The position numbers and the translations under genes are program-made. Below the pieces are notes generated by a model that was not told the origin of the DNA, did not search any database, and saw only the letters and a program-made list of their open reading frames with translations. Positions 1-10,613 of a stretch of DNA of 64,000 nt are shown here, one piece after another (positions within the stretch are counted from its first letter, which is position 1; each line of letters begins with the position of its first letter). This DNA comes from Pasteurella oralis (lineage in GTDB: Bacteria; Pseudomonadota; Gammaproteobacteria; Enterobacterales; Pasteurellaceae), in assembly GCF_002850605.1 (NCBI RefSeq), contig NZ_NXGB01000001.1, positions 124,001 to 188,000 on the forward strand, written 5' to 3'.

Positions 1-46
1 AAAATTTTGGAAATTTTAACCGCACTTTTTGTTTTAGTGAGTTTAA

Positions 47-2476
47 TTACTCTTCTTCAATTTTGGCAATTGCACCTTTGATTGTCAGCGTCACTTCTGT
101 TGAAATCACTTGATTTAGAATTTCGATAATTTCACTGAGTTTTTCAGTATTTGCAATACCTTCATCATTGAAATAACCTTCTTGTTTGAGGCTAGCAATA
201 AATGCGGAGAATACTGCTTTATCAAAAAATTCTGGCGCATTAATACCGTGCAATACAGAGAGACGTTGTGCTACTGATTGGCTATCTTTTTCTAAACTTG
301 CACGTGGCGTAGTTGGATCTTTTTCTAAAATACTGACCGTGATGTAATAACGTTGTAAGATTTCACGTACACCAGAAGACCAAAGTTGTAACATTCTGAC
401 TCGTGATTTATTAATAGACAGCATATTAGCATTACATTTAATCACCTCTTGGCGTTCAAATTCAGCGATTATCTGGTCAACACGCTCTTGCAGTGCTTCT
501 TGTGAGAAAGACAAGAATAATTCGCTTCTCAAGAATGGATAAATTTTACTAACAGCATCGTGGACTAATGGTTTTTGGATTGCTTCATAATGCAACACGA
601 TACTGGCTACTAATGATGGCAACACAAACAAATGTTGAATGTTATTACGGTAATATGTCATTAACACTGCCGCGTTACGTTCTAAACGGATAATTTCACC
701 AAAATTATCTTTTTCCACAATCAGCCCTACTCGCTCTAGTTTGAGGATGTGTTCTAGCATCGTTTCAGGCGAATCACTTGGTACGACAATATCTTGTGAA
801 TAAGGCACATTTTGTAGAAATTGCTGGTAACTTTCTAACTGTTCTAAGAGCTGTTCACGTGATAGTGCACGTTGGCGCGAAGATAATAATGCAGTTCCAG
901 TTAAGTTCATTGCATTAACTGCTGCAGCATTATTAATATTGACCATGACTTGATGCGATACGCTGTCTACTGCGTGGTTAAACCACTGTGGACGTTCTTC
1001 ATTATTAATATTTTCTTTCCATTCAGGATAATGGCTGTTTAGGAAATTACTTAACGTGATTGGCTCACCAAAGTTCACGTAAGCTTTACCTAAGTTACGT
1101 AATTTTTTTATAACACGTAACACTAATCCTGCATTTTCTTTTTCTTTTGCTGCACCACGTAATTCTTTTGCATACGTATCAACCTCTAATACGTGTTCAT
1201 AACCTACATAAACTGGCACTACAGAAATTGGGCGAGTTTGGCGTTGCAGAAGAGCTTGTAATGTCATTGACATCATACCTGTTTTAGGCGCAAGTAAACG
1301 ACCAGTACGTGAGCGGCCACCTTCGATAAAATATTCGACAGGATAGCCACGATGGAAAAGCTCTGCCAAATATTCACGGAAAATTGTGGAATATAGTCGA
1401 TTACCTTTGAAAGTACGGCGAATGAAGAATGCGCCTCCACGGCGGAACATGCCCCCCACAGGCCAGAAGTTGAGATTAATACCTGCGGCAATATGTGGTG
1501 GTACTAAACCTTGATGGTAAAGTAAGTAAGAAAGTAATAAATAATCAATATGGCTACGATGACAAGGCACATAGACAATCTCATGTCCATCGAGTGCTAG
1601 TTTGCGGACGCGATCGGCATTTTGTACATCAATACCTTGATACAACTTATTCCATAACCAGCGTAAAAAGCGATCGGCTACGCGTAAACCTTCATAATTT
1701 ACGTTGGCTGCAATTTCATTCAGAATTTTTTTCGCTTCTTCTGTTGCTTTTTCTTCGCTAATGTTTTTTGATTTTGCTTCATCTTTTATAGCATCTAAAA
1801 TAGTGGGCAATTCAAGTAGTTTATTGAACATTGCTTGACGGTTAGGTAAGCGTGGTCCCGTTGCTGAAATACGTTGTTTAGAAAAATGCATTTTGGCAAC
1901 ACGAGCTAATTTATGTGCAATCGCTTCATCAGAACCATGTTCATTAACCATATAGCGTAAAGAGACAGCTTGAGAGAAACGAACAAAGGTATCACGACCA
2001 AACCAAATGGCAGCAATGACTTTTTGAATACCACTTAATAAACGTAATTGTGGTAAACCTGATTTGCTTTCATGACCCGGTGAACGTCCCCATAACACCG
2101 AGCCAGGAATGAGCTGTACATCAAGCGTAGGCAAAGTGCGGTGTAATTCTAAGTATTTGTTAAATACATTGATCGTTTCTTGTTTTGCCCCTTTTGATTT
2201 AAAAAAGCGACGTCCCTCATCTAAAAAGACAAAACGAGGTAAGGTTTGATTTTCGATTTCATTTTTTTCAAAAGGATCGGGCAAGCCAACACTGAGGCAG
2301 TTTTTGCGGAAAATAACTAAATCAGTCTGCGATGTGTAGGGCAAAACATAAACGACTGGCTGAGTTGTATCAAGTTTCAATTCTTCAATAGGATTGTGTG
2401 GAATTGGATTGTTTTTTACTAAAAAGGATAAAGGCAATTCCAATACTTTGCGGTACATATTTAGAAAACTAAACAT
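47..2476 (-). CDS. plsB: glycerol-3-phosphate 1-O-acyltransferase PlsB
   Basis: This inner-membrane enzyme puts the first acyl chain on sn-glycerol-3-phosphate, the entry step of phospholipid synthesis. The 809-aa product has the usual PlsB length. The acyltransferase block I HX4D motif is visible at about residues 306-311 (HRSHID), and a later block reads [11 protein letters not shown], matching the glycerol-phosphate binding motif. The gene diverges from lexA, the same neighbourhood as in Escherichia coli but without dgkA. An uptake word (19-27) lies just past the stop. The identification is secure from motifs and full-length similarity. Confidence 0.97.
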   Translation of the reverse strand: MFSFLNMYRKVLELPLSFLVKNNPIPHNPIEELKLDTTQPVVYVLPYTSQTDLVIFRKNCLSVGLPDPFEKNEIENQTLPRFVFLDEGRRFFKSKGAKQETINVFNKYLELHRTLPTLDVQLIPGSVLWGRSPGHESKSGLPQLRLLSGIQKVIAAIWFGRDTFVRFSQAVSLRYMVNEHGSDEAIAHKLARVAKMHFSKQRISATGPRLPNRQAMFNKLLELPTILDAIKDEAKSKNISEEKATEEAKKILNEIAANVNYEGLRVADRFLRWLWNKLYQGIDVQNADRVRKLALDGHEIVYVPCHRSHIDYLLLSYLLYHQGLVPPHIAAGINLNFWPVGGMFRRGGAFFIRRTFKGNRLYSTIFREYLAELFHRGYPVEYFIEGGRSRTGRLLAPKTGMMSMTLQALLQRQTRPISVVPVYVGYEHVLEVDTYAKELRGAAKEKENAGLVLRVIKKLRNLGKAYVNFGEPITLSNFLNSHYPEWKENINNEERPQWFNHAVDSVSHQVMVNINNAAAVNAMNLTGTALLSSRQRALSREQLLEQLESYQQFLQNVPYSQDIVVPSDSPETMLEHILKLERVGLIVEKDNFGEIIRLERNAAVLMTYYRNNIQHLFVLPSLVASIVLHYEAIQKPLVHDAVSKIYPFLRSELFLSFSQEALQERVDQIIAEFERQEVIKCNANMLSINKSRVRMLQLWSSGVREILQRYYITVSILEKDPTTPRASLEKDSQSVAQRLSVLHGINAPEFFDKAVFSAFIASLKQEGYFNDEGIANTEKLSEIIEILNQVISTEVTLTIKGAIAKIEEE

Positions 2477-3063
2477 AGTGAATTTCCGTTTTTTATAGGT
2501 TTATTAGAAAAATTTACGTTAGTTTACCATAAAAATTAAAAAGCGTGAGTCGTTGAATAAAAGAACTGCATATACTTTTTTGTATAAAAAATAGTTAGCC
2601 TTAAGAAGTCAAATCTAAGTCGGGACAGAAGCATTAAGTGGCAAAAATCAAGTCGATGGCATAATAGTCGTGAGATTGAGAGTATCCTATTGTCATAATA
2701 GTGAATTTGTGATGGATAGCGCTACGGTTGGCAACATAATATGGATAAAATAAACAGCTTATTGCTGATTCAATAACAGTCCATCGCCATTTGGTCTAAT
2801 GATTCCACTTTTTTGCTTGGATAAAATGGGGAGAGATATTTAATCAATCAGAAACTATATGTATTGTTTATATGGTTAATATATTACAAAAGTAATAGAA
2901 ATTGATAATCGAAAAATTAAATTTCAAGCATTTGATAATGGTTTTTTAACGCTATATGATTATCTTACTTATGATATAGCTGAGTGACTAATTCATGTCT
3001 AAGTATTATTCACTGAATAATTGTCTTAATAATAAAGAAGAAAAGATTGCAATATTAGTATAT
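2477..3063. other. AT-rich plsB-lexA intergenic region, possibly holding a decayed gene
   Basis: No intact gene is visible in this gap of nearly 600 bases. Two short stop-bounded stretches in different frames on the plus strand look weakly coding: 2818-2895 (begins WIKWGEIFNQ) and a stretch ending at the stop at 2985-2987 (ends YDYLTYDIAE). Together they could be a frameshifted remnant, but I do not recognise the family. A 7-bp inverted repeat GCTATAT/ATATAGC sits at 2951-2980. The plsB promoter must lie at the left end. Confidence 0.35.
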
Positions 3064-3100
3064 CTGTATATAATGACAGTTATTCTGTATATAAAAACAG
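3064..3100 (+). promoter_or_regulatory. two LexA (SOS) boxes upstream of lexA
   Basis: Two 16-bp sites fit the gammaproteobacterial SOS consensus CTG-N10-CAG: CTGTATATAATGACAG at 3064-3079 and CTGTATATAAAAACAG at 3085-3100. They start 21 bp apart, so they lie on the same face of the helix, and the second ends 9 bp before the lexA start. Paired boxes are the classical arrangement for LexA autorepression. Confidence 0.92.
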
Positions 3101-3109
3101 GGGTGATTT

Positions 3110-3748
3110 ATGAAGCCATTTAAAGCACTGACAGCACGTCAGCAAGAAGTATATGATTTTCTAAAACATCATTTAGAAACTACTGGTATGCCACCGACTC
3201 GTGCGGAAATTTCGAAAGAACTTGGTTTTCGTTCACCTAATGCAGCTGAAGAGCATTTAAAAGCCCTTGCAAGGAAGGGAGTAATTGAAATTCTTTCTGG
3301 TACGTCACGTGGTATTCGGTTGTTGTTTGAAGATGAAGCCGTCAGTAATGAGAATGATGGATTGCCATTAGTCGGACGAGTAGCGGCTGGGGAGCCTATT
3401 TTGGCAGAACAACATATTGAAGGAACTTACAAAGTTGATGCAAATATGTTTAAACCACAAGCTGATTTTTTATTGAAAGTTTATGGACAATCAATGAAAG
3501 ATATCGGCATCTTAGATGGTGATTTACTCGCAGTTCATAGTACAAAAGATGTACGTAATGGTCAGGTAGTTGTCGCACGTATTGAAGATGAAGTGACAGT
3601 AAAACGTTTGGAACGTAAAGGTTCGGTTATTTATCTTCATGCTGAAAATGAGGAATTTGAACCCATTGTTGTTGATTTGAATCAACAACCCAATTTTGAA
3701 ATTGAGGGCATTGCGGTTGGCATTATTCGCAACAATGCGTGGATGTAA
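3110..3748 (+). CDS. lexA: SOS repressor LexA
   Basis: LexA represses DNA-damage genes and cleaves itself when RecA filaments form. The 212-aa product has an N-terminal winged helix (about residues 1-70; recognition part [13 protein letters not shown]) and a C-terminal S24 peptidase-like domain. The scissile Ala93-Gly94 bond is visible (VAAGEP), with the catalytic Ser at about 128 (YGQSMKD) and Lys at about 165 (EVTVKRL). It is slightly longer than the E. coli protein (202 aa). Two SOS boxes upstream show autoregulation, and a terminator follows, so it is probably monocistronic. Confidence 0.98.
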   Translation: MKPFKALTARQQEVYDFLKHHLETTGMPPTRAEISKELGFRSPNAAEEHLKALARKGVIEILSGTSRGIRLLFEDEAVSNENDGLPLVGRVAAGEPILAEQHIEGTYKVDANMFKPQADFLLKVYGQSMKDIGILDGDLLAVHSTKDVRNGQVVVARIEDEVTVKRLERKGSVIYLHAENEEFEPIVVDLNQQPNFEIEGIAVGIIRNNAWM

Positions 3749-3767
3749 ATTTAGGCTATTTATTAAG

Positions 3768-3799
3768 AGAACCGCGATCAAAAGTGCGGTTCTTTTTTA
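3768..3799 (+). terminator. intrinsic terminator after lexA
   Basis: AGAACCGC (3768-3775) pairs with GCGGTTCT (3786-3793) and is followed by a T run. The right arm contains an AAGTGCGGT uptake word, the usual Pasteurellaceae reuse of uptake sequences as terminator stems. Confidence 0.88.
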
Positions 3800-3856
3800 T
3801 GTGATTTAGCGAGTGTAAAAAGAGTAAGATTTTTAAAAAACAGACCGCACTTTATC

Positions 3857-3884
3857 TTGCAAAACCCCTAATTATCTGTATAAT
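3857..3884 (+). promoter_or_regulatory. promoter of the rpsF operon
   Basis: TTGCAA (3857-3862), a 16-bp spacer and TATAAT (3879-3884) form a near-consensus sigma-70 promoter. The -10 and start region (3878-3894) is identical over 17 nt to that of the rpmB promoter at 29142-29158. Confidence 0.8.
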
Positions 3885-3894
3885 TCACCACCTT

Positions 3895-3981
3895 ACAGCT
3901 ACATTGAATTTTCGTTCCTTGCTTCTGCAGATTGGTAGCTGGTCTAACAGTCAGAGGCTGATTAACCCGTAAGGAGCAGTA
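3895..3981 (+). promoter_or_regulatory. candidate S6:S18-binding leader of rpsF
   Basis: A small stem-loop (CAGTC-AGA-GGCTG, about 3948-3960) is followed by an unpaired ACCCG just before the Shine-Dalgarno AAGGAG. A CCG bulge beside a hairpin is the reported hallmark of the leader motif bound by the S6:S18 complex for feedback control. I see the elements, but I have not modelled the whole fold, so this is tentative. Confidence 0.4.
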
Positions 3982-4359
3982 ATGCGACACTACGAAATCG
4001 TGTTTATGGTTCATCCGGACCAAAGCGAACAAGTACCAGGCATGATTGAACGTTACACAGGTTCTGTAAAAGAAGCTGGCGGTCAAATTCATCGCTTAGA
4101 AGATTGGGGCCGTCGCCAATTAGCGTACCCAATCAATAAATTACACAAAGCACATTATGTGTTAATGAATGTAGAAGCGCCTCAAGAAGTCATCGACGAG
4201 CTAGAAACAACTTTCCGTTACAACGACGCAGTTCTTCGTAACGTAATCATTCGTACTAAGCACGCCGTAACAGAAGCGTCCCCAATGGTTAAAGCAAAAG
4301 ACGATCGTAAAGCTTTAGCTGAAGTTGAAAACAACGATTTTGAGGATGCTGAAGAGTAA
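3982..4359 (+). CDS. rpsF: 30S ribosomal protein bS6
   Basis: S6 binds the platform of the small subunit together with S18. The 125-aa product starts [20 protein letters not shown], the typical S6 N-terminus, and ends in an acidic tail (NNDFEDAEE) like the tail modified by RimK in E. coli. It is first in the operon rpsF-priB-rpsR-rplI, with a good Shine-Dalgarno (AAGGAG) at normal spacing. Expression is probably set by the promoter at 3857-3884 and by feedback on the leader. Confidence 0.97.
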   Translation: MRHYEIVFMVHPDQSEQVPGMIERYTGSVKEAGGQIHRLEDWGRRQLAYPINKLHKAHYVLMNVEAPQEVIDELETTFRYNDAVLRNVIIRTKHAVTEASPMVKAKDDRKALAEVENNDFEDAEE

Positions 4360-4672
4360 TTTAAAAATTGATAATCGTTTTTCCTTGATGGGTCAAGTTG
4401 CCAGTCAATTAAAACGAACAAAAAGCCCTAATGGAATTGTGCATTGCCAATTTTTGTTAGAACACCGTTCTATACAGCAAGAGGCAGGATTAAGCCGGCA
4501 GGCTTGGTGTAAAATGCCAATTCAAGTGAGTGGTAATCAATTAATAGAAAAAACTCAAAGCATTACGGTCGGCAGTCAGCTTTTGGTGGTGGGTTTCGTT
4601 AGCTCACATAAAACCGCAAATGGTTTAAGCCAATTAGTATTACATGCCGAGCAAATCGAATTTATAGATTAG
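4346..4672 (+). CDS. priB: primosomal replication protein N, PriB
   Basis: PriB is a small OB-fold protein that binds single-stranded DNA and helps PriA reload the replisome at stalled forks. I chose ATG 4346 (108 aa), which overlaps the end of rpsF by 14 bp, because [16 protein letters not shown] fits the family N-terminus. An in-frame ATG at 4325 would add seven residues. The core [16 protein letters not shown] and the C-terminal [12 protein letters not shown] are diagnostic. The start has no well-spaced ribosome site, so translation is probably coupled to rpsF. Its location inside the ribosomal operon is conserved in enterics, and its partner priA is in this window at 31170. Confidence 0.93.
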   Translation: MLKSNLKIDNRFSLMGQVASQLKRTKSPNGIVHCQFLLEHRSIQQEAGLSRQAWCKMPIQVSGNQLIEKTQSITVGSQLLVVGFVSSHKTANGLSQLVLHAEQIEFID

Positions 4673-4912
<240 letters not shown>

Positions 4913-4931
4913 TTAAAGAGAGGATACGGTA

Positions 4932-5381
4932 ATGCAAGTAATTCTTTTAGATAAAGTAGCTCACCTTGGTAACATAGGTGATCAAGTAAACGTTAAATCA
5001 GGTTTTGCACGTAACTTCTTAATCCCACAGGGTAAAGCAGTGATGGCAACTAAAGCTAACATTGAATATTTCGAAGCGCGTCGCGCAGAATTAGAAGCGA
5101 AAGCAGCTGAAGTTTTAGCTGTAGCACAAGCTCGTGCAGCAAAATTAGCAGAACTAGGTTCTGTAACTATCGCATCTAAAGCTGGTGATGAAGGTCGTTT
5201 ATTCGGTTCTATCACTACTCGTGATGTTGCTGAAGCAGTAACAGCAGCGGGTGTTGAAGTGGCTAAAAGTGAAGTTCGTTTATCAACTGGTCCACTCCGT
5301 ACTTTAGGTGAACACGACGTTAAGTTCCAACTTCATGGCGAAGTATTTGCAACAGTTAACGTTATCGTTGTTGCTGAATAA
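4932..5381 (+). CDS. rplI: 50S ribosomal protein bL9
   Basis: L9 is the elongated large-subunit protein that reaches towards the neighbouring ribosome and helps keep reading frame. The 149-aa product has the N-terminal signature [19 protein letters not shown] and the Gly-rich [13 protein letters not shown], then a long alanine-rich connecting helix (about residues 41-74), then the C-terminal rRNA-binding domain. It is last in the operon and is closed by the terminator at 5401-5427. Confidence 0.98.
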   Translation: MQVILLDKVAHLGNIGDQVNVKSGFARNFLIPQGKAVMATKANIEYFEARRAELEAKAAEVLAVAQARAAKLAELGSVTIASKAGDEGRLFGSITTRDVAEAVTAAGVEVAKSEVRLSTGPLRTLGEHDVKFQLHGEVFATVNVIVVAE

Positions 5382-5400
5382 TTTTCTGAAGTAAAAATTA

Positions 5401-5427
5401 AAAACCCAGCGTTTGCTGGGTTTTTTT
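5401..5427 (+). terminator. intrinsic terminator after rplI
   Basis: ACCCAGC and GCTGGGT flank a GTTT loop and are followed by a run of seven T. It closes the rpsF-priB-rpsR-rplI operon. Confidence 0.92.
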
Positions 5428-5653
5428 ATTTTACGTTTAATAAAAAATTATTTAATTTTTAGCATGAAGAAAATAAAATACCAACTCTGTGTGGCTATGA
5501 TCTAATACCATTATTTTATGTAGTGGAGAAATTTTTAGTAAAAAAGTGATTAAATTATTCATTATGTCTATTTATAAAAATATATTTTATTCTACCTGAC
5601 TCAGTAAATAAAGAATCTCAATAACGCAAGGTTAAAAATACACTTTATTACAA

Positions 5654-6028
5654 TTAATATTTTTGACAGCGAGTAGTTAATAGCTTACCTGTTGTAGAAT
5701 AATCACGAGCAGGATAAGTAAATATGTTTGTACCACTTTGCTCATGCCATTTTAATGTTCTTTTATCATTAACATAGAGTGTACCTGATTCAGTAGAAAT
5801 CTTATTAATATAAGTGACATAATTATCCTTACCATCGCTAAATGCGATGCTTACTCGACCATTGTTTCTATATTTTATAGAGCCTTTATAGCCATTTTCA
5901 CAACGAAATTTGCTAAATTGACCTGGTTCATCTTCTATTAAAGTACCAATTTCAACGTCAGTCAGGCTAAGGCAACCTGCTACTGAACAAGCTAATATGA
6001 TAGAAATAGATTTTTTAAAGATATACAT
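5654..6028 (-). CDS. lipoprotein resembling MliC-type lysozyme inhibitor
   Basis: The 124-aa product has a lipoprotein signal peptide: a basic start (MYIFKKS), a hydrophobic core and the lipobox SVAGC, so Cys19 would be lipidated. The mature part resembles the MliC/PliC fold: a Cys near the start of the domain (FRCENG), short strands, SGTLYVNDK followed by an aromatic segment (LKWHEQSG), and a C-terminal Cys (TTRCQKY) suitable for a disulfide. Such proteins inhibit host c-type lysozyme at the cell surface. Similarity is moderate and the usual FW motif is altered, so the function is inferred. It is a single gene, with no operon partner. Confidence 0.6.
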   Translation of the reverse strand: MYIFKKSISIILACSVAGCLSLTDVEIGTLIEDEPGQFSKFRCENGYKGSIKYRNNGRVSIAFSDGKDNYVTYINKISTESGTLYVNDKRTLKWHEQSGTNIFTYPARDYSTTGKLLTTRCQKY

Positions 6029-6110
6029 AATAGTAACTTCCTAATTTAGCGTAAATTTAGCTCTCTTATAGAGAGCTTCAGTGATAATGAAATTGAATAG
6101 TCTTTTTTAT

Positions 6111-7529
6111 CTATGCGTAATACATTTCAAATTCCACAGGATGGGGCGTCATATTTAAACGTTCTACTTCTTTACGTTTAATAGCGATGAAAGCGTCAAT
6201 GAACTCTTTAGTGAATACATTTCCTTTCGTTAAAAATTCATAATCTTTTGCTAATGCGCTGAGAGCATCTTCTAATGATGTGGCAACCGCAGGGATGTTT
6301 TGTAATTCCTCAGGCGGTAAATCATACAGATTTTTGTCCATGGCGTCGCCTGGATGAAGTTTATTCGTAATCCCATCTAATCCAGCCATTAGAAGCGAGG
6401 CAAAAGCAAGGTATGGGTTTGCTAGTGCGTCAGGGAAACGTGCTTCAATACGAATCGCTTTCGGGTTTGTGACTGCTGGGATACGAATTGAAGCCGTACG
6501 GTTGCTTGCAGAATAAGCTAATAAGACAGGAGCTTCAAAACCAGGGATTAAACGTTTATAAGAATTAGTGGTTGGATTAGTAAAAGCATTTAATGCTTTA
6601 GCATGTTTGATGATACCACCGATAAAATACAGTGCAGTTTCTGATAAACCTGCATATTTATCTCCTTGGAAGACATTTTTACCCGCTTTACTTAATGAAA
6701 TGTTGCAATGCATTCCAGAACCATTATCACCTGTAATGGGTTTAGGCATGAAACAAGCAGTTTTGCCGTGCTCATAGGCAACATTTTGTACAACATATTT
6801 ATAAATTTGGGTTTCATCCGCTTTTTTTGTTAAGGTATTAAATTTCGTGGCAATCTCATTTTGACCAGCGGTAGCGACTTCATGATGATGAGCTTCAATG
6901 ACTAATCCCATTTCTTCTAAAATAAGACACATTTCAGAACGGATATCATGTGAGCTGTCAATAGGGGCAACGGCACAATATCCGCCTTTTTTTAATGGAC
7001 GGTAGCCGTTGTTACCATCTTCATAGCGTTTATTACTATTCCAACTTGCTTCGATATCATCAACTGAATAAGCATTACTATTCATCGAAACATCAAAACG
7101 CACATCGTCAAATAGGAAAAATTCAGGTTCAGGACCTACGAATGCCTCATCTGCAATTCCTGTTGAACGCATATAATTTTCTGCGCGGATAGCAATTGAG
7201 CGAGGATCACGATCATAGCTTTGCATTGTTGTTGGTTCATAGATACTACAGCGAAGGGAAAGAGTGGGGATTTGTGCGAAAGGGTCAACGACGGCAGTTT
7301 CAGGTATTGGCATTAATAACATATCGGCTTTATTAATTGCTTTCCAACCTTCTACTGAAGAGCCGTCAAACATTTTTCCATCTTCAAATAAATCTTCGTC
7401 AACTAGACTTATTGGCAAGGAAACACCGTGTTCTTTGCCTTTAATATCTGTGAAGCGAAGTAGGACAAATTTGATATCGTATTCTTCAATTAACTTGAAT
7501 ACATTGGCGATGGCAGCTGTGTTTGGCAT
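6111..7529 (-). CDS. glnA: type I glutamine synthetase
   Basis: The enzyme condenses glutamate and ammonia to glutamine with ATP and forms a cytosolic dodecamer. The 472-aa product shows the family motifs [11 protein letters not shown] and [16 protein letters not shown] (ATP region), and the adenylylation loop NLYDLPPEE with the target Tyr at about residue 402. This marks the GlnE-regulated I-beta type. No glnL/glnG follows, unlike enterics. The start is chosen at [11 protein letters not shown]. Confidence 0.97.
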   Translation of the reverse strand: MPNTAAIANVFKLIEEYDIKFVLLRFTDIKGKEHGVSLPISLVDEDLFEDGKMFDGSSVEGWKAINKADMLLMPIPETAVVDPFAQIPTLSLRCSIYEPTTMQSYDRDPRSIAIRAENYMRSTGIADEAFVGPEPEFFLFDDVRFDVSMNSNAYSVDDIEASWNSNKRYEDGNNGYRPLKKGGYCAVAPIDSSHDIRSEMCLILEEMGLVIEAHHHEVATAGQNEIATKFNTLTKKADETQIYKYVVQNVAYEHGKTACFMPKPITGDNGSGMHCNISLSKAGKNVFQGDKYAGLSETALYFIGGIIKHAKALNAFTNPTTNSYKRLIPGFEAPVLLAYSASNRTASIRIPAVTNPKAIRIEARFPDALANPYLAFASLLMAGLDGITNKLHPGDAMDKNLYDLPPEELQNIPAVATSLEDALSALAKDYEFLTKGNVFTKEFIDAFIAIKRKEVERLNMTPHPVEFEMYYA

Positions 7530-7671
7530 ATAGTGAGTCCTTAGATTTAGAGTAGTATTTGGAATTAATGAATATAATAAAACTTATAGTATAAATCTAG
7601 TTTTAATTCGAGTTTTTATCACATGTATGTTACTCTTAAAATATATGTAACGTATAGTATGGGAGAATGAT

Positions 7672-8583
7672 ATGGACGAGGTTGAAAGGAGCCGAGAATG
7701 TAAGAGTGTTGTGGTTGCTGGTAATGGTGCTAGTTTAACTCAAGTTGATTACAGTTTATTACCTGTGAACTATGATGTTTTTCGTTGTAATCAATTTTAT
7801 TTTGAGGATCATTACTTTTTAGGTAAAAAGATTAAAGCTGCTTTTTTTACTCCAGGAGTACTTTTAGAGCAATACTATACTTTATATCATTTGAGAAAGA
7901 ATAATGAATATTCTGTTGATAAAATTATATTGTCTTCTTTTAATCATCCGACTGTAGATTTAAGCAAAAGTGAAAATATAAAAAAGTTATTCATAGATGT
8001 GATTAACGGGTATGAAGAATATTTATCTAAATTATCGGATTTTGATATTTATCTCCGTTATAAAGAATTATATGAAAGTCAGAGAATTACATCGGGTATT
8101 TATATGTGCGCTGTTGCTATAGCAATGGGTTATACTGATATTTATTTAACAGGTATTGATTTTTATGAGAGTAATAGCAAAAGTTATGCTTTTGAACCTA
8201 AAAAAACTAACATAATTAGCTTGTTACCTGATTTTAAAAATATTTCTAGTAAATTTCATTATCATAATAAAGATGCCGATCTTGAAGCACTATATTTTTT
8301 ACAGAAAAATTATAGTGTTAATTTTTATTCTATTTCACCTGGTAGCTTATTATATGAACATTTCCCAACTTCTACTAAGAATATATCTAGTCAAACTAAT
8401 TTAATTCCAGTTAAAAAAGAAAATTATATAAATGATATATTATTGCCTCCTGACTTTGTATATGAAAAATTAGGATTTGTGAACTCTAAAAAAGAACGAT
8501 TAAATGCAAATCTTATATTTCGGATAATCAAAGACTTCATAAAGTTGCCAAGTGCAATTAAGCATTATTTAAGAGAAAAATAG
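7672..8583 (+). CDS. GT42-family sialyltransferase (CstII/Lic3-like)
   Basis: This probable lipooligosaccharide sialyltransferase would move sialic acid from CMP-Neu5Ac to a surface galactose. The 303-aa product matches the Campylobacter CstI/CstII and Haemophilus Lic3A family along its length: nucleotide-binding VVVAGNGAS near residue 14, DVFRCNQFYFED, the RITSG block at 138-142, GIDFYESNSKSYAF at about 161-174, and the candidate catalytic His at about 198 (HYHNKDAD). A GGGAG ribosome site supports ATG 7672. The CAAT repeat tract that phase-varies lic3A is absent. The gene is very AT-rich and stands alone between glnA and typA, suggesting transfer. Linkage type cannot be read from sequence. 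Confidence 0.88.
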   Translation: MDEVERSRECKSVVVAGNGASLTQVDYSLLPVNYDVFRCNQFYFEDHYFLGKKIKAAFFTPGVLLEQYYTLYHLRKNNEYSVDKIILSSFNHPTVDLSKSENIKKLFIDVINGYEEYLSKLSDFDIYLRYKELYESQRITSGIYMCAVAIAMGYTDIYLTGIDFYESNSKSYAFEPKKTNIISLLPDFKNISSKFHYHNKDADLEALYFLQKNYSVNFYSISPGSLLYEHFPTSTKNISSQTNLIPVKKENYINDILLPPDFVYEKLGFVNSKKERLNANLIFRIIKDFIKLPSAIKHYLREK

Positions 8584-8603
8584 TAGTTTTTTAATGACTA
8601 GAG

Positions 8604-8632
8604 AAGGGGCATATTGTATAATCTTGCCCCTT
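8604..8632 (+). terminator. possible terminator after the sialyltransferase gene
   Basis: AAGGGGCA (8604-8611) pairs with TGCCCCTT (8625-8632) around a 13-nt loop. The T tract that follows is interrupted, so efficiency is uncertain. Confidence 0.5.
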
Positions 8633-8705
8633 TCGCACATTTTTTAGCTAGAAGTGCGGTCAGAAAAAGAACTTTTCATATTTTCAATACATAAGATTTT
8701 TCTCA

Positions 8706-10556
8706 ATGACAGATAAAATAGATATCAATAAATTGCGTAATATCGCAATTATCGCTCACGTTGACCATGGTAAAACCACCCTTGTTGACAAACTCTTACA
8801 ACAATCAGGCACATTAGATGCATCACGTAATGATGGTGATGAGCGTGTCATGGATTCTAATGACATCGAAAAAGAACGTGGCATCACGATTTTAGCCAAA
8901 AATACAGCAATTAACTGGAATGATTATCGTATTAATATCGTTGATACACCGGGACATGCGGATTTTGGTGGTGAAGTAGAACGTGTGATGTCAATGGTAG
9001 ACTGTGTGCTATTAATTGTAGATGCTTTTGATGGTCCAATGCCACAGACGCGTTTTGTGACGCAAAAAGCTTTTGCTCATGGTTTAAAACCAATTGTGGT
9101 TATTAATAAAGTTGACCGTCCCGGTGCGCGTCCTGATTGGGTAGTTGATCAAGTTTTTGATCTGTTTGTTAACTTAGGTGCAACGGATGAGCAGCTAGAT
9201 TTTCCAATTATTTATGCTTCTGCGTTAAATGGTGTCGCTGGTTTAGAGCATGACCAGTTGGCATCTGATATGACACCATTATTTGAAGCAATCATAAAAT
9301 ATGTAGAACCGCCAAAAGTAGAACTTGAACAACCTTTCCAAATGCAAATTTCACAGCTTGATTATAATAATTATGTTGGTGTCATTGGTATTGGGCGTAT
9401 TAAACGTGGTTCAGTGAAACCGAACCAAACAGTGACAATTATTGATACTGAAGGTAAAGCACGTGCAGGAAAAATTGGTCAAGTATTAGGTCATTTAGGC
9501 TTACAGCGTTATGAAACTGAGCGTGCTTATGCTGGTGATATTATTGCATTAACGGGATTAGGCGAATTAAACATTTCTGATACGATTTGTGATATCAATA
9601 ATGTAGAAGCATTGCCTGCATTAAGTGTGGATGAACCAACGGTCACTATGTTCTTCTGTGTAAATACTTCACCGTTCTGTGGTAAAGAAGGTAAATATGT
9701 GACTTCTCGCCAAATTCTTGAGCGCTTAAATAAAGAGTTAGTACATAATGTAGCATTACGTGTTGAAGAAACGCCAGATCCAGATGCGTTCCGTGTATCT
9801 GGTCGCGGTGAATTACACCTTTCAGTATTAATTGAGAATATGCGCCGTGAAGGCTATGAGCTTGCTGTATCGCGTCCACGTGTGATCTATAAAGAAGTAG
9901 ATGGTCGTAAACAAGAGCCATTTGAACAAGTAACGATTGATATTGAAGAACAACATCAAGGTGCAGTCATGGAAGCTTTAGGTATTCGTAAAGGTGAAGT
10001 CCGTGATATGGTGCCAGATGGTAAAGGTCGTACTCGTTTAGAATATGTTATTCCAAGTCGTGGTTTAATTGGGTTCCGTGGTGAATTTATGACCATGACT
10101 TCAGGTACAGGTTTGTTATATTCAAGCTTTAGTCACTATGATGATGTCAAAGCAGGCGAAATTGGTCAGCGTAAAAATGGTGTTCTTATTTCGAATGCAA
10201 CAGGTAAAGCACTTGCCTATGCGCTATTTGGTTTACAAGAGCGTGGTAAATTGATGATTGATCACGGTACTGAAGTGTACGAGGGACAAATCATTGGTAT
10301 TCATAGTCGTTCAAATGACTTAACCGTAAACTGTTTACAAGGTAAAAAACTAACCAATATGCGTGCTTCTGGTAAAGATGAAGCTTTAGTATTAGTGCCA
10401 CCAGTCCGTTTCAGTTTAGAACAAGCAATTGAGTTTATTGATGATGATGAATTAGTTGAAGTTACACCAAGTTCGATTCGTATTCGTAAAAAATTATTAA
10501 CAGAAGTGGATCGTAAACGTGCAAGTCGTACTACAACGAGCACCAGTACTTACTAA
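8706..10556 (+). CDS. typA: ribosome-associated GTPase TypA/BipA
   Basis: TypA/BipA is a translational GTPase that binds 70S ribosomes and supports large-subunit assembly and growth at low temperature. The 616-aa product has G1 [10 protein letters not shown], switch region GITILAKN, G3 [15 protein letters not shown] and G4 NKVD, followed by EF-G-like domains and the BipA-specific C-terminal part ([17 protein letters not shown]). Length is close to E. coli BipA (607 aa). It is a single gene bounded by hairpins. An uptake word lies 50 bp upstream. Confidence 0.97.
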   Translation: MTDKIDINKLRNIAIIAHVDHGKTTLVDKLLQQSGTLDASRNDGDERVMDSNDIEKERGITILAKNTAINWNDYRINIVDTPGHADFGGEVERVMSMVDCVLLIVDAFDGPMPQTRFVTQKAFAHGLKPIVVINKVDRPGARPDWVVDQVFDLFVNLGATDEQLDFPIIYASALNGVAGLEHDQLASDMTPLFEAIIKYVEPPKVELEQPFQMQISQLDYNNYVGVIGIGRIKRGSVKPNQTVTIIDTEGKARAGKIGQVLGHLGLQRYETERAYAGDIIALTGLGELNISDTICDINNVEALPALSVDEPTVTMFFCVNTSPFCGKEGKYVTSRQILERLNKELVHNVALRVEETPDPDAFRVSGRGELHLSVLIENMRREGYELAVSRPRVIYKEVDGRKQEPFEQVTIDIEEQHQGAVMEALGIRKGEVRDMVPDGKGRTRLEYVIPSRGLIGFRGEFMTMTSGTGLLYSSFSHYDDVKAGEIGQRKNGVLISNATGKALAYALFGLQERGKLMIDHGTEVYEGQIIGIHSRSNDLTVNCLQGKKLTNMRASGKDEALVLVPPVRFSLEQAIEFIDDDELVEVTPSSIRIRKKLLTEVDRKRASRTTTSTSTY

Positions 10557-10576
10557 TTTAAAATTTTGCCAACGTC

Positions 10577-10604
10577 GACCGTACTATTAAGTGCGGTCTT
10601 TTTT
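10577..10604 (+). terminator. intrinsic terminator after typA
   Basis: GACCGTAC (10577-10584) pairs with GTGCGGTC (10591-10598) with one G-U pair and is followed by seven T. The right arm is part of an uptake word. Confidence 0.85.
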
Positions 10605-10613
10605 TGTAAAATT

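Noticed and set aside
1495-1761. Plus-strand ORF inside plsB
   Set aside because: Shadow of the plsB reading frame; composition and lack of ribosome site argue against it.
7640-7700. Tetranucleotide phase-variation tract in the sialyltransferase gene
   Set aside because: I looked for CAAT or similar tandem repeats in the gene start and promoter and saw none.
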